NCBI GenBank assembly: GCA_903822825.1
Contig: CAIJQQ010000060.1
Location: forward strand, 179,791 to 243,790
Reading direction: 5' to 3'
Length of the DNA stretch: 64,000 bases
From: an uncultured Burkholderiales bacterium
GTDB lineage: Bacteria; Pseudomonadota; Gammaproteobacteria; Burkholderiales; Burkholderiaceae_C
Every line of letters starts with the position of its first letter. Position 1 is the first letter of the stretch. Positions 28,723 through 37,596 of the stretch are shown here, piece after piece. The notes below the pieces were generated by a model, which saw nothing but the letters and a program-made list of their open reading frames with translations, had not been told where the DNA came from and made no database searches. Made by a program: the position numbers and the translations under genes.

Positions 28723-29891
28723 TTTTTGCCTTGATTTGCAGGCGCACTGCTGGTGAGGGCGTTGTCTTGGGCAATGCGCAGCTCACGCGAGAGCAGCAAG
28801 CCGTTTTGGCTGACGACCTGTTCGCCTTCTTTCAGGCCTTCGCTCAGCAGCACTTTGTTCGCGCCTTCGTAAGCCACCTTCACATCGCGTGGCTCGAAAA
28901 CGCCAGGTTGGCTCTGTATGAACACATAGTGCTGTGTGCCGCGCAAGAAAACGGCCGAGGCAGGCACTTCGATGCTGTTGCCCACGTTGCGCTGGTAAAG
29001 CGCGGTGGCCAGCATTTCGCTTTTGAGAAGGCGTTTGGGGTTGGCCACGGTGGCGCGCACTTTGATGGTGCGGGTGGTCGGGTCGATTTGGTCGGTGACT
29101 GCGCTGATGGTGGCTTCGAGCTTGAGTTCGGGCAGGGTGGGAAGCAACAGGTTCACGCGAGCGCCTGGACGCAGGTCGGCCACATCGGCTTCGTGCGCGT
29201 CAATTTGCACCCACAGCGTGCTGGGGTCAGACACCACAAACATGGCTGGCCCTGTGCCGTCGGGGCGCACTTCCTGGCCGGGGTTGAGGTTGCGCTCGAC
29301 CACCACGCCGCGGATGTCGCTGCGCAGGCCCAGCTGCTGGTTCACGCCTGCGGCGCTGCCGTACAGGCTGGTGCGCGCTTGGGCGCGTGCCACTTCGGCT
29401 TGCGTGCGTGCGGCATCGGCTTCGGCCTGCTCCAGGTCCTTGCGGGCCACGACGCCTGCATCAAACAGTTCTCGCTGACGCGCCAGAGCTTGGCGCGCCA
29501 GGGTGGCATCGGCCACAGCACGAGATGTGTCTGCTTGGGCTGCGCCAAATTCGGGCGAAGCCAATTGCGCGAGCACTTGCCCTGCACCCACGGGTTGGCC
29601 CACATCGGCCGTGATGTGGGTCACGCGACCGGCAAATGCGGGGTAAATGCGTTGGGTTTTTTCTTCGTTCCAGACCAAGCGGGCTGGCAGCTCGATTGAA
29701 ATTGTTTTGGCGGCTGCTGCGGGGGTGCTCACCAGCAAAGGCAGCTGCGGGTGGCCAGCGGGGTAGCGCAGCTGGTTGTTCTGGATGATCGGCATGGGCG
29801 CGGCCGCCACAGGTTCGGCCTTGTCTTGGCAGGCCGCGAGGGCCGCCAAACTCACGATGGCGATCAGGGTGTGGATTTTTTTCAAAGACAT
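28719..29891 (-). CDS. RND periplasmic adaptor (membrane fusion protein), CzcB-like
   Basis: 390 residues. A lipoprotein signal with Cys21 (SLAALAACQ) anchors it in the inner membrane. The barrel-sandwich half with VGQPVGAGQVLAQLASPEF, a long alpha-hairpin rich in Ala/Gln/Arg and a beta-barrel follow. No N-terminal His-rich metal-binding extension typical of CzcB is visible. It links the transporter to the outer-membrane channel. The gene lies between the outer-membrane factor and the pump. Confidence 0.92.
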   Translation of the reverse strand: MSLKKIHTLIAIVSLAALAACQDKAEPVAAAPMPIIQNNQLRYPAGHPQLPLLVSTPAAAAKTISIELPARLVWNEEKTQRIYPAFAGRVTHITADVGQPVGAGQVLAQLASPEFGAAQADTSRAVADATLARQALARQRELFDAGVVARKDLEQAEADAARTQAEVARAQARTSLYGSAAGVNQQLGLRSDIRGVVVERNLNPGQEVRPDGTGPAMFVVSDPSTLWVQIDAHEADVADLRPGARVNLLLPTLPELKLEATISAVTDQIDPTTRTIKVRATVANPKRLLKSEMLATALYQRNVGNSIEVPASAVFLRGTQHYVFIQSQPGVFEPRDVKVAYEGANKVLLSEGLKEGEQVVSQNGLLLSRELRIAQDNALTSSAPANQGKK

Positions 29892-29924
29892 GGTGTGCTC
29901 AATGTGTGCGATGGGCTGCGGCCA

Positions 29925-31244
29925 TCAAGGAGTGGTGGTGCTGGCGCTGCGCAAATGCCAGGTGCCCAAGGTTTTGGCGTGTTCGCTGCGCACGGCCAGG
30001 GCTTCGAGTTGGGTGGTTTTGAGGGTGCGACGCGCGTCGAGCAAGTCGGTCAGCGTCAGGCCACCCTTGGTGTAGGCCAGCTCGGCCTGCGCAGCCACTT
30101 GCGTGGCTTGCGGGACGATCTGTTCGTCGTAAATCTTCAGCCGCCCGGCGCTGGCTTGCCAGCCCTGCATCAGGGCCATCAGTTCGCTGCGTGCTTGCAA
30201 GCGGGTTTTTTGCAGCAGGTCTTGGCTTTGCTGCTCTTGGGCGAGCGCGCGGCCGATTTCGCCGTCAAAACGTTGCCCGCCGTTGAGAGGGATCGAAATG
30301 CGCAAGCCCAGCAGCTGGTTGGTGCGGGTGCCATCCGGGTAATGGTCGAATGTGGCGCCAATGCTGGGGTCGGCATTCTTCAGAGCCTGCGCTGCTTGCA
30401 AAGCGGCTTGTGCCGCTGCCACGCGCTCGCGCGCTGCCACCACATCGGGGCGCTGCTCCACCAGAGCGTCGATGGCGTCTTCGGCTTGCGCTGTGCTGCT
30501 CTTGGTCGTGGGCCAGGTGCCTTGCGCCATCCAGCCGCCCACAGGGGGTTTTTGACCGGTCCAGATCGATAAGGCTTGGGTCGCTTGCTGTTGTTCCAGC
30601 TGGGCGCTGTGCACGTCGGCGCGTGCGCGTTCGGCCTCGATGCGGGTGCGTGCCGCTTCTTGTGCAGACAGGTCGCCCGCCTTGAGGCGGCGAGCGGCCG
30701 TGTCGGCCAGCTGCTGCGCGCTTTGGGCGATGGCCTGCACGGTTTGCAGGCGTTGCTGCGCTGCCAGCAGGTCATAGAAGGCGTTATGCGCGCCAATCTG
30801 CTGCATGACCGTCATGTCGGTGCCGTCGGCCTGGGCCGCGCGTGCGTTGCGCAAAGCCACCTCGGTGCGCAGGGCGCGTTTGTTGCCTCGCTCCCAGGTC
30901 CAGTCCAGACCCAGCGATTTGTCCAGGCGTTTTTGCGTCCAGAAAGACCCGCTGCCTGCGCCGTTTTGCAGGTCGATGGACGAGACGCCAGCAGACAGCG
31001 TGGGGGCTGGCGCGCGGTCGGCGGCCGTCACATCGGCCCGCGCGGCATCGGCCGCGCGCTGTGCCGCCATCACGTCGGGGTTCTGGCGGGCCGCTTGCAG
31101 CGCCTGCTCCAGGCTGAGTGTGGAGGGTGCCGTGGCAGGCGTGGCAGGTGTGCCGGGAGTGTCTGCGGCCAAGGCTGCTGTGCCCATCCATGTGCTGGCC
31201 GTGCCCATGAGGGCGGCCGTCAAAAACAAGTGTCGTATGCTCAT
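29925..31244 (-). CDS. TolC-family outer-membrane efflux protein, CzcC-like
   Basis: 439 residues from ATG 31242-31244. A signal peptide (MSIRHLFLTAALMGTAST..., cleaved near AALAAD) is followed by long Ala/Gln-rich helical repeats characteristic of TolC-like proteins (TLSLEQALQAARQNPDVMAA). It forms the trimeric outer-membrane channel of the efflux system. It is the first gene of the efflux operon, divergent from the two-component regulator 90 bp away. Confidence 0.9.
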   Translation of the reverse strand: MSIRHLFLTAALMGTASTWMGTAALAADTPGTPATPATAPSTLSLEQALQAARQNPDVMAAQRAADAARADVTAADRAPAPTLSAGVSSIDLQNGAGSGSFWTQKRLDKSLGLDWTWERGNKRALRTEVALRNARAAQADGTDMTVMQQIGAHNAFYDLLAAQQRLQTVQAIAQSAQQLADTAARRLKAGDLSAQEAARTRIEAERARADVHSAQLEQQQATQALSIWTGQKPPVGGWMAQGTWPTTKSSTAQAEDAIDALVEQRPDVVAARERVAAAQAALQAAQALKNADPSIGATFDHYPDGTRTNQLLGLRISIPLNGGQRFDGEIGRALAQEQQSQDLLQKTRLQARSELMALMQGWQASAGRLKIYDEQIVPQATQVAAQAELAYTKGGLTLTDLLDARRTLKTTQLEALAVRSEHAKTLGTWHLRSASTTTP

Positions 31245-31334
31245 GCCTTGTTTATCTGCGATGCGGCCTGACCAACACCTGACTCGGGTGTCCCGGGCAT
31301 GACAGGCAGGGGATCTGACAAGGAAAACCGGGGC

Positions 31335-32027
31335 ATGCGCATACTTTTGGTGGAAGACGATCCGGTGCTGCAAGCGGTCATGCTGCGCAGCCTGGCCGAT
31401 GCCGGCCACCGGGTGGACCCCGCCTCGGATCTGGCCACCGCCGTTCACCTGTGGCGCGTGCAGGCCTTTGACGCCGTGCTGCTGGACCTGAACCTCCCCC
31501 TTATTGACCGCCAGCGTTCGGACATGGGCAGTGGCCTCACCCTGCTGCGCGAGATGCGCGCCAAGGGCGACAAAACCCCGGTGCTGGTGCTCACGGCACG
31601 CAACCGCACGGACGAGCGCATCGCCGGTCTCGACGCAGGTGCCGACGATTACCTGGGCAAACCCTTTGAGCTGGCCGAAGTTGAAGCGCGATTGCGGGCA
31701 CTCGTGCGCCGCAGCCAAGGCACTGACGACCAGACCCAGGTGGGCCATTTGACACTCGACCGCAAGGCTCGCCGGGTGATGGTGGCGGCCGAAGAACTGG
31801 TGCTGCCCGCGCGCGAACTCGAGGTGTTGTGGGAGCTCATGACGCCACCCGGGCGCACCGTCAGCAAAAAAGACCTGTCCAACAAGCTTTCGGACTTTGA
31901 TGGTGCACTGGCCGACAACGCGCTTGAAGCCTTCATTTCACGCCTGCGCAAAAAGTTGGCGCAGTCGGGCGCTTCCATTCGGACTTTGCGAGGCATCGGC
32001 TACCTCATGGAAGAAGAAAGGCCATGA
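31335..32027 (+). CDS. OmpR-family response regulator
   Basis: 230 residues from ATG 31335. Receiver with VEDDP at 7-10 and phospho-acceptor Asp51 (LLDLNLPL); C-terminal winged-helix with ARELEVLWELM and FISRLRKKL. The receiver-HTH layout and the divergent CzcCBA operon suggest a CzcR/CusR-like metal response regulator. Two direct TGACA repeats (31300-31304, 31316-31320) lie just upstream and could be its binding site. It overlaps the kinase start by 4 nt. Confidence 0.9.
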   Translation: MRILLVEDDPVLQAVMLRSLADAGHRVDPASDLATAVHLWRVQAFDAVLLDLNLPLIDRQRSDMGSGLTLLREMRAKGDKTPVLVLTARNRTDERIAGLDAGADDYLGKPFELAEVEARLRALVRRSQGTDDQTQVGHLTLDRKARRVMVAAEELVLPARELEVLWELMTPPGRTVSKKDLSNKLSDFDGALADNALEAFISRLRKKLAQSGASIRTLRGIGYLMEEERP

Positions 32028-33448
32028 GCCTGCCCACTGCCTCACCAGCGGCCCTGCCCCGGTCTTTGCGCTCACGCTTGTTGCGGCATGTGATCGTGCC
32101 GCTGGCCCTGACCTGGCTCTTAGGCACCTTGCTGGCTTTGGGGGTGGCGCGTTACTTCACGCAGCAGGCCTTTGACCGCGCCTTGCTCGACGACGCGTAT
32201 GCGGTGGCCAGCCATGTGCGCACAGTCGACGAGGGTGGCTTGACACTGGGCCTGACAGCCGCAGAAATCGGCACCTTGCTGTTCGATCAGAACGAGTCGA
32301 TTTTCTTTGCGGTGTATTTGCAGGACGGCCGTTTGCTGGCCGGGCACTCGGGCCTCAAGCTTCCCGAGGACGGCGGGTTGGTGTCACCTCGGTTTTCGGA
32401 GGTCATGTTTCAGAACCGCGTTTTGCGTGCAGCCGTGCTGGCACGCCAGCAGCCCCTTCCTTACACGGTGGTGGTGGCGCAGACCACCAACAGCCAGGAC
32501 CGCTTGTTTCAACGCTTGCTGTTCATCTCGCTGACGCCGCAAGTCCTGCTGTTGATCTGGTTGGCCTTGTGGCTGCGCCGCGTGATCCAGGACGATGTGC
32601 AACCCCTGATGGACCTGGAGCAGGCCGTGGCCCAGCGCGATGCCCGCGACTTCACTCCGGTGAAAGTCTCCAGCCGCACGCGCGATGTGCAGCGATTGGG
32701 TGAAGCGATCAATGCCTTGCTCGTGCGCATTGGCCAAAGCGTGCGGGCGCAAAAAGAATTTGCAGGCAACGTGGCGCACGAGCTGCGCACGCCCCTGGCG
32801 GGTGTGCGTGCGCTGGCCGAATATGCGCTGTCCCAGTCCGACCCCAAAGTCTGGCAAGAGCAGCTGCGCAGCATCGCCCAAAGCCAGGAACGCGCCAGCC
32901 ACCTGATTGACCAACTGCTGGCTTTGGCGCTGGCCGAAGAGGCCGAGCAGGTCTTGCAGCCGCAGCGCATCGCACTCGACGAGGTGGTGCGCGACACGCT
33001 GATGCGCCACCTGCACCGGGCCGATGCGCTGGGCGTGGACTTGGGCGCGCGGGGGCTCGATGTGCCGGTGTTTGTGCTGGCCCAACGCGCCCTGATCGAA
33101 GGCGTGCTCGACAACCTGATCGACAACGCTTTGCGTTATGGCTTGCCTGAAGCGCCATCCGAGCGACACGTCACCGTGGAAATTGCCCACGATCCGAGCA
33201 CGGCGCAGGTGGTGTTGTCGGTGCTCGACAATGGCCCCGGCATCACCGAGGCGCAGCGCACCCGAGTGCTCAGCCGCTGGGGGCAAGGCAGTGCGGGCGA
33301 AGCCCTCAAGCAAGGCTCAGGCTTGGGGTTGGCGATCGTGTCGGAATACGCCCGCATTTTGGGCGCCACGCTGACCCTGGGCACGAGCGCCGAGGGTCTC
33401 GGCCTCAAGGTCAGTCTGGTGTTCGCCGATCAGCCCAGCGTCGGGTAA
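32024..33448 (+). CDS. sensor histidine kinase, partner of the OmpR regulator
   Basis: 474 residues. Two membrane segments (about 22-45 and 165-185) enclose a periplasmic sensor of about 120 residues, then a HAMP-like linker, HisKA with AHELRTPLAGVRALAEY (His252), and an HATPase domain with NALRYG, DNGPG and GSGLGLAIV. The periplasmic part lacks obvious metal-binding His clusters. It should phosphorylate the upstream regulator. Its last 19 bp overlap the convergent reductase gene. Confidence 0.92.
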   Translation: MSLPTASPAALPRSLRSRLLRHVIVPLALTWLLGTLLALGVARYFTQQAFDRALLDDAYAVASHVRTVDEGGLTLGLTAAEIGTLLFDQNESIFFAVYLQDGRLLAGHSGLKLPEDGGLVSPRFSEVMFQNRVLRAAVLARQQPLPYTVVVAQTTNSQDRLFQRLLFISLTPQVLLLIWLALWLRRVIQDDVQPLMDLEQAVAQRDARDFTPVKVSSRTRDVQRLGEAINALLVRIGQSVRAQKEFAGNVAHELRTPLAGVRALAEYALSQSDPKVWQEQLRSIAQSQERASHLIDQLLALALAEEAEQVLQPQRIALDEVVRDTLMRHLHRADALGVDLGARGLDVPVFVLAQRALIEGVLDNLIDNALRYGLPEAPSERHVTVEIAHDPSTAQVVLSVLDNGPGITEAQRTRVLSRWGQGSAGEALKQGSGLGLAIVSEYARILGATLTLGTSAEGLGLKVSLVFADQPSVG

Positions 33449-34548
33449 TCGAGGTAACCGGCTGCGCCCCCGCCGTACAGCGTGGCACGGTCCAAGGTGT
33501 TGAAGGGGCCGCCTTGCTTCAGACGCACAGCCAGATCGGGGTTGGCAATGAACGGTCGGCCAAAGGCCACCAGATCGGCGCCTTCGGCCAGAGCCTGATT
33601 CGCCAGAGCCAAGTCGTAACCGTTGTTGACCATCCATGCGCATTGCCCGCCTGCGTCGCGGTAGGCCTGGCGCAGCGCGGCATAGTCAAACGGTGCCGGG
33701 CCCTGCTGGTGGTCACGCGGGCCGCCTGTGGAGCCTTCGATGACGTGCACAAAGGCCAGACCCAGAGGGGCCAGTGCTTGGATCACATGCGTGAACAGGG
33801 GCTGCGGCGCGTCGTCGCTCGCGTCGTTGGCGGGCGTCACGGGCGACAGGCGGATGCCCGTGCGATCGCCACCGATTTCGGCCACCACGGCCTGCATCAC
33901 TTCTTGCAAAAAGCGGGCGCGGTTGTCGATGCTGCCGCCGTAAGCGTCGCTGCGGTGGTTGCTGCCGCTGCGCAAGAACTGGTCAATCAGGTAGCCGTTG
34001 GCCGCGTGCACTTCCACGCCGTCGAACCCTGCGGCCATCGCATTGCGGGCTGCGTGGCGGTAATCTTGCACGATGCCGGGCAGCTCAGACGCGTCCAGCG
34101 CGCGAGGCGCCGAGGTGTCCATGAACTTGGCCTGACCATCGACCAGCAACACGGTCTTGGTTTTGGCCGTGATGGCCGAAGGCGCCACGGGTGCAGCGCC
34201 CCCGGGCTGCAAGCTGGTGTGCGAGACACGGCCCACATGCCACAGCTGCATGACGATCTGGCCGCCCTCGGCGTGCACGGCGTCGGTCACTTGCTGCCAG
34301 GCCGCCACCTGTTCGGCGCTCCAAATGCCGGGCACATCGGCGTAGCCCTGGCCCTGGTGGCTGATGGCGGTGGCTTCGGTGACGATCAACCCAGCACCTG
34401 TGGCCGGGTTGGCGCGCTGGCGGTAATAGCTGGCCATGTGGGCATTGGCCAAAGAGCCCGGTGCGCGGTTGCGCGTGAGCGGGGCCATGACGATGCGGGT
34501 GGACAAGCGCAGTGCGCCAGCGGTGGTCGGGTCAAACAGGGTGGTCAT
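33430..34548 (-). CDS. old yellow enzyme-family alkene reductase (NemA-like)
   Basis: 372 residues from ATG 34546-34548 (MTTLFDPTTAGALRL). It has the FMN TIM-barrel motifs MAPLTRNRA at the first strand, QLWHVGR, and EVHAANGYLIDQFL with the substrate-binding His-x-x-Asn. This family reduces activated C=C bonds or nitro/maleimide compounds with NAD(P)H. Upstream extension via a TTG codon that overlaps the aldolase stop is possible but adds no conserved residue. The gene follows the class II aldolase-like gene after 23 bp. Confidence 0.92.
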   Translation of the reverse strand: MTTLFDPTTAGALRLSTRIVMAPLTRNRAPGSLANAHMASYYRQRANPATGAGLIVTEATAISHQGQGYADVPGIWSAEQVAAWQQVTDAVHAEGGQIVMQLWHVGRVSHTSLQPGGAAPVAPSAITAKTKTVLLVDGQAKFMDTSAPRALDASELPGIVQDYRHAARNAMAAGFDGVEVHAANGYLIDQFLRSGSNHRSDAYGGSIDNRARFLQEVMQAVVAEIGGDRTGIRLSPVTPANDASDDAPQPLFTHVIQALAPLGLAFVHVIEGSTGGPRDHQQGPAPFDYAALRQAYRDAGGQCAWMVNNGYDLALANQALAEGADLVAFGRPFIANPDLAVRLKQGGPFNTLDRATLYGGGAAGYLDYPTLG

Positions 34549-34571
34549 GTGTGCTTTGCTGGTGGTGGGGT

Positions 34572-35351
34572 TCAAACGTCGTAACCCGGGTTTTCGCGTT
34601 GCAATTTACGCACCAGTGAAGGCCAGACAAACGAGCCGCCCAAGCCGCCGGTTTGCACCTTCATGGCGTGGGCCACGCCAGTGACAATTTGCGGATCGAC
34701 GGCCGTGAGGTCAGACATGCTGGCCTGACCCGCCAGTGCATCCACCTGGATGCGGCAGGTGTTCTCGAAGGTGTACATCGACAAGAAAGCATCGGCGATC
34801 GTTTTGCCCACGGTGAGCAAGCCGTGGTTGCGCAGCATCAGGAAATTGGCTTCGCCCAGATCGTCTTGCAGCCGGGTCTTCTCGTCGTCACGGATCGCCA
34901 CCCCCTCGTAGCCGTGGTAGGCCAGTGAGGCCAGCACAAAGGTGCTTTGCTGGCTGATGGCCAACACGCCGTGCTTTTGTGCGCTCACGGCCACACCTGC
35001 GCGGGTGTGGGTGTGCAGCACGCAGCCCGCGTCGTGGCGCACCGCGTGCACGGCGCTGTGGATCACGAAGCCTGCCGGGTTGACCGGGTAGGGGCTGTCG
35101 TCGAGTTTGTTGCACTGCATGTCCACCTTGACCAGGCTGGACGCGGTGATCTCGTCAAACATCAGGCCATAAGGGTTGATCAGGAAGTGGTGCTCGTCGC
35201 CCGCGACCGATTCGGGCAGCTTGGCGCTGATGTGGGTGAAGACCAGATCGCTCCAGCCGTAAAGCGCGACCAGCCGGTAGCAAGCGGCCAGATCGACGCG
35301 AAGTTGCCATTCGTCGGGGTGCATGTCGTTTTTGGTTTCGGGTGTGCCCAT
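34572..35351 (-). CDS. class II aldolase/adducin-family protein (copy 1)
   Basis: 259 residues from ATG 35349-35351, preceded by CAGGAGACC. The Zn-binding histidines are present in HTHTRAG and in the C-terminal part, and LRNHGLLTVG is conserved, as are FTHISAKLP near the N-terminus. Members range from fuculose-phosphate aldolases to methylthioribulose-phosphate dehydratases and decarboxylases, so no reaction is assigned. It is paralogous to the protein at 52165 (shared WQxRVDLAACYRLVxLYG). Confidence 0.86.
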   Translation of the reverse strand: MGTPETKNDMHPDEWQLRVDLAACYRLVALYGWSDLVFTHISAKLPESVAGDEHHFLINPYGLMFDEITASSLVKVDMQCNKLDDSPYPVNPAGFVIHSAVHAVRHDAGCVLHTHTRAGVAVSAQKHGVLAISQQSTFVLASLAYHGYEGVAIRDDEKTRLQDDLGEANFLMLRNHGLLTVGKTIADAFLSMYTFENTCRIQVDALAGQASMSDLTAVDPQIVTGVAHAMKVQTGGLGGSFVWPSLVRKLQRENPGYDV

Positions 35352-35429
35352 GGCGGTCTCCTGGTATCGGTGTGTTGTGGCAGCGACGCCTTCGTCGCGA
35401 TTTTCCGAGGCGTTCAACTGGGCAGCAGC

Positions 35430-35732
35430 TTACCGTGGCCGGGTCAGCTCTTCCAGTCGCGCAAGGTACAGACGGGCGTGCTGTCCGCCGTCATCGTGCG
35501 CGCCGCACATCTCCAGCGCAGGCTGCAGTTGCCCACACACGGCTGGGCGAGAAGGCTGGCCAAAGAGTTTGCAGCCCAGTGTGGCGTTGAGCTGCACGCA
35601 GGGCACGCCCGCTGGCTTGCCCTGCGGCATGCCCGGGATCGGCGATGAGATGGACGGTGCGGTGCAACACGCAGCGCAGCCTGGTCGGCATCCCATGGGG
35701 GCCTTTATCGGGGTGTTCATCGGGGCGTTCAT
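35430..35732 (-). CDS. YkgJ-family cysteine cluster protein
   Basis: 100 residues from ATG 35730-35732. Its cysteines ([10 protein letters not shown] near 14-23, [17 protein letters not shown]) match the Fe-S/Zn-binding YkgJ domain (CxxxCxxCC...C...C). Function unknown. Its start overlaps the mltA stop by 4 nt, suggesting translational coupling. A longer reading in the same frame overlaps mltA and shows mltA-shadow composition. Confidence 0.85.
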   Translation of the reverse strand: MNAPMNTPIKAPMGCRPGCAACCTAPSISSPIPGMPQGKPAGVPCVQLNATLGCKLFGQPSRPAVCGQLQPALEMCGAHDDGGQHARLYLARLEELTRPR

Positions 35733-36946
35733 CGCGGCCACAGTGCCCACAACTGCAGCGCTTGTTTCATGCGCCCCGCCAGTTCGCCTGCCTCGTTGCC
35801 CGAGCCAGCGTAAAAGTCGGCCCGCACCGCGCCCACGATGGCGGTGCCCGTGTCCTGGGCCAGCACGAGCCGGTTGAGGCTGGTTTGCGGGCCACGTGAG
35901 CTGAGCCACACGGGCGTGCCGTAGGGGATGCTGCCTGGGTCCACCGCAATCGAGCGGCCCGCCGTCAGGGGCACGCCCTGCGCCCCTTTGGGGCCTGTTG
36001 GCGTGACCCCGGCGGGCAGCGTTTCTTCGCGGAAGAACACCACACGCGGGTTGCGCCACAAGAGCTCTTGGGTACGCGAGGGGTTGCGGGCAATCCAGGC
36101 CTTGACGCCGGGCCAAGATGCGTCGCGCACCAGACCTTCGTCGAGCAGCCAGCGGTTGGGGCTTTGGTAGGGTTGGTCATTGGTACCCGCGAAAGCCATC
36201 CGCACCAGGCGTTGGCGCCCATCGGGCTCGTTCACCCGCACCAGGCCTGAGCCCTGGATGTGCAGCACCATCGCGTCCACCGGGTCGTTCAGGTAGACCA
36301 ATTCCTTGCCGCGCAGCGCGTTTTGGGCGGCGCTCAGTGTGTCCATTTCTTGTCGGGTGTACCAGGGCTTGCGTTTGCCCAGGTCGGCCGGGGCCGCGTA
36401 GAGCGGCACCCGAAAGCCGCCTTGAGGCAGGCGACTGGCGTCCAAGAGCGGCTCGTAATAAGCGGTGAGCAGCCCGCTGGTCTGGGCCTCGTGTGACTCC
36501 ACCCGGTAGGCTTGCAGGCGGCGGCGCATCCAGTCGCGCTGTGCTTGGGACGATGTGTTGGCCAACGCGCGCACTTCGGGGCACAGGCGCGCCCAGACCG
36601 GCTGCTTGCGCTCACAGCTGCGCAGCCAGGCGGGCCAGGCTTCGTTCAGCGCGTCTTGTTCCAGGCCCGGCAGGTCGGACCAAGGCACGGCCACCCAGCG
36701 GCTTTTGGCTTGGGTGATGGGCGGCAGCAGGGGGCGGGTGTCGGGTGGGTTGGCGCTGTGGGCGGCGCTGAGGGTGTTGGGGGGCGGGCTTGAGATGGCT
36801 TCCGAAGGCCCATCCAATGGGGGGGGCGACGAGCAGCCGGGCAAGGTGCCTAGAATGGCGAGCGACAAGGCCGTCGTCGCCCCCTTCCAGCGGGCGATCA
36901 AGGCCGATCGTTTGAACACCAATGGCGCTGACAGGGAGAGTTGCAT
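35729..36946 (-). CDS. mltA: membrane-bound lytic murein transglycosylase A
   Basis: 405 residues from ATG 36944-36946. A lipoprotein signal ends in LPGCSS (Cys38), so the enzyme should be outer-membrane anchored. The MltA core is clear: [31 protein letters not shown] and the C-terminal 3D domain with [14 protein letters not shown] and [19 protein letters not shown]. It cleaves peptidoglycan glycan strands to 1,6-anhydromuramic ends. Its start codon shares CATG with the divergent small gene, so its own ribosome site is inside that gene's coding sequence and is weak. Upstream in-frame ATG is possible but adds no signal. Confidence 0.93.
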   Translation of the reverse strand: MQLSLSAPLVFKRSALIARWKGATTALSLAILGTLPGCSSPPPLDGPSEAISSPPPNTLSAAHSANPPDTRPLLPPITQAKSRWVAVPWSDLPGLEQDALNEAWPAWLRSCERKQPVWARLCPEVRALANTSSQAQRDWMRRRLQAYRVESHEAQTSGLLTAYYEPLLDASRLPQGGFRVPLYAAPADLGKRKPWYTRQEMDTLSAAQNALRGKELVYLNDPVDAMVLHIQGSGLVRVNEPDGRQRLVRMAFAGTNDQPYQSPNRWLLDEGLVRDASWPGVKAWIARNPSRTQELLWRNPRVVFFREETLPAGVTPTGPKGAQGVPLTAGRSIAVDPGSIPYGTPVWLSSRGPQTSLNRLVLAQDTGTAIVGAVRADFYAGSGNEAGELAGRMKQALQLWALWPR

Positions 36947-37067
36947 GGGTCTGATTTTGCTGGAAGCGTTGTTGGCTTTGGTCGTCTTGGCTTTGATTGT
37001 GTGGTGGACCATGTTTTCTGGCCGCAACAAAGGCGAGTTGCCGCCTTCGGACAAGCACAAGCCCTGA
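36945..37067 (+). CDS. 40-residue single-pass membrane protein
   Basis: 40 residues from ATG 36945, preceded by GGGAGAG at ideal spacing. Residues 2-23 form one hydrophobic helix (GLILLEALLALVVLALIVWW), then a short charged tail (SGRNKGELPPSDKHKP). No function is known. The ATG overlaps the mltA start codon on the opposite strand (CATG), and the stop lies 1 bp before the NlpC stop, so its size is tightly constrained by neighbours. The strong ribosome site and membrane pattern argue for a real gene. Confidence 0.62.
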   Translation: MGLILLEALLALVVLALIVWWTMFSGRNKGELPPSDKHKP

Positions 37068-37068
37068 T

Positions 37069-37596
37069 TCAGTCCAGCAAGGTGTGCACGCCCTCAAAGC
37101 GCTGCGCGAAATAGCGGTTGCTCAGCAGGTCCACCCGCACCCCTGTGCGCGGGTTGCTGGCGTGCACGAAGCGCCCGTTGCCGATGTAGACCCCCACGTG
37201 CGAGTGGTGTGAGCCCAAGGTGTTGAAAAAGACGAGATCGCCCGGTTGCTTGAGTTCAGGGTCAATCGGTCGCGACATCTGACCCAAGGTCACGGCACTG
37301 CCGCCCAATTTGATCCCGGCAGCTTCTTTGTAAACGTGGCTCACCAGACCCGAACAATCAAATCCGGTGGCCGGGCCTTTGCCGCCCCAGCTGTAGCGCG
37401 TGTCCAGCAGCGACAGCGCATACAGGGCAATGTCGTTGCGCAACGGGTTGGCGGCGGCTGCCGTGGCTTTCGTCGCAGGCGCGGTGGCTTGGGGCGGAGT
37501 GGTCGAACAAGCGCCCAAGAAAAGCAGCGCCGTGCACAAGGCCCAAGCGCTGAGCGCATGGCACAAGGCAATGGGTTGCAGCGCAGAGGTTTTCAT
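37069..37596 (-). CDS. NlpC/P60-family peptidoglycan endopeptidase, lipoprotein
   Basis: 175 residues. A lipobox with Cys30 (LFLGACST) is followed by an Ala/Thr linker and the NlpC/P60 domain: GFDCSGLVSHVYKE with catalytic Cys81, SHHSHVGVYIGNGRFVHAS with the histidine, and PRTGVRV. It should hydrolyse peptide cross-links in the periplasm. The start overlaps the response regulator stop by 4 nt, so it is the last gene of the yhdP-kinase-regulator operon. Confidence 0.93.
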   Translation of the reverse strand: MKTSALQPIALCHALSAWALCTALLFLGACSTTPPQATAPATKATAAAANPLRNDIALYALSLLDTRYSWGGKGPATGFDCSGLVSHVYKEAAGIKLGGSAVTLGQMSRPIDPELKQPGDLVFFNTLGSHHSHVGVYIGNGRFVHASNPRTGVRVDLLSNRYFAQRFEGVHTLLD

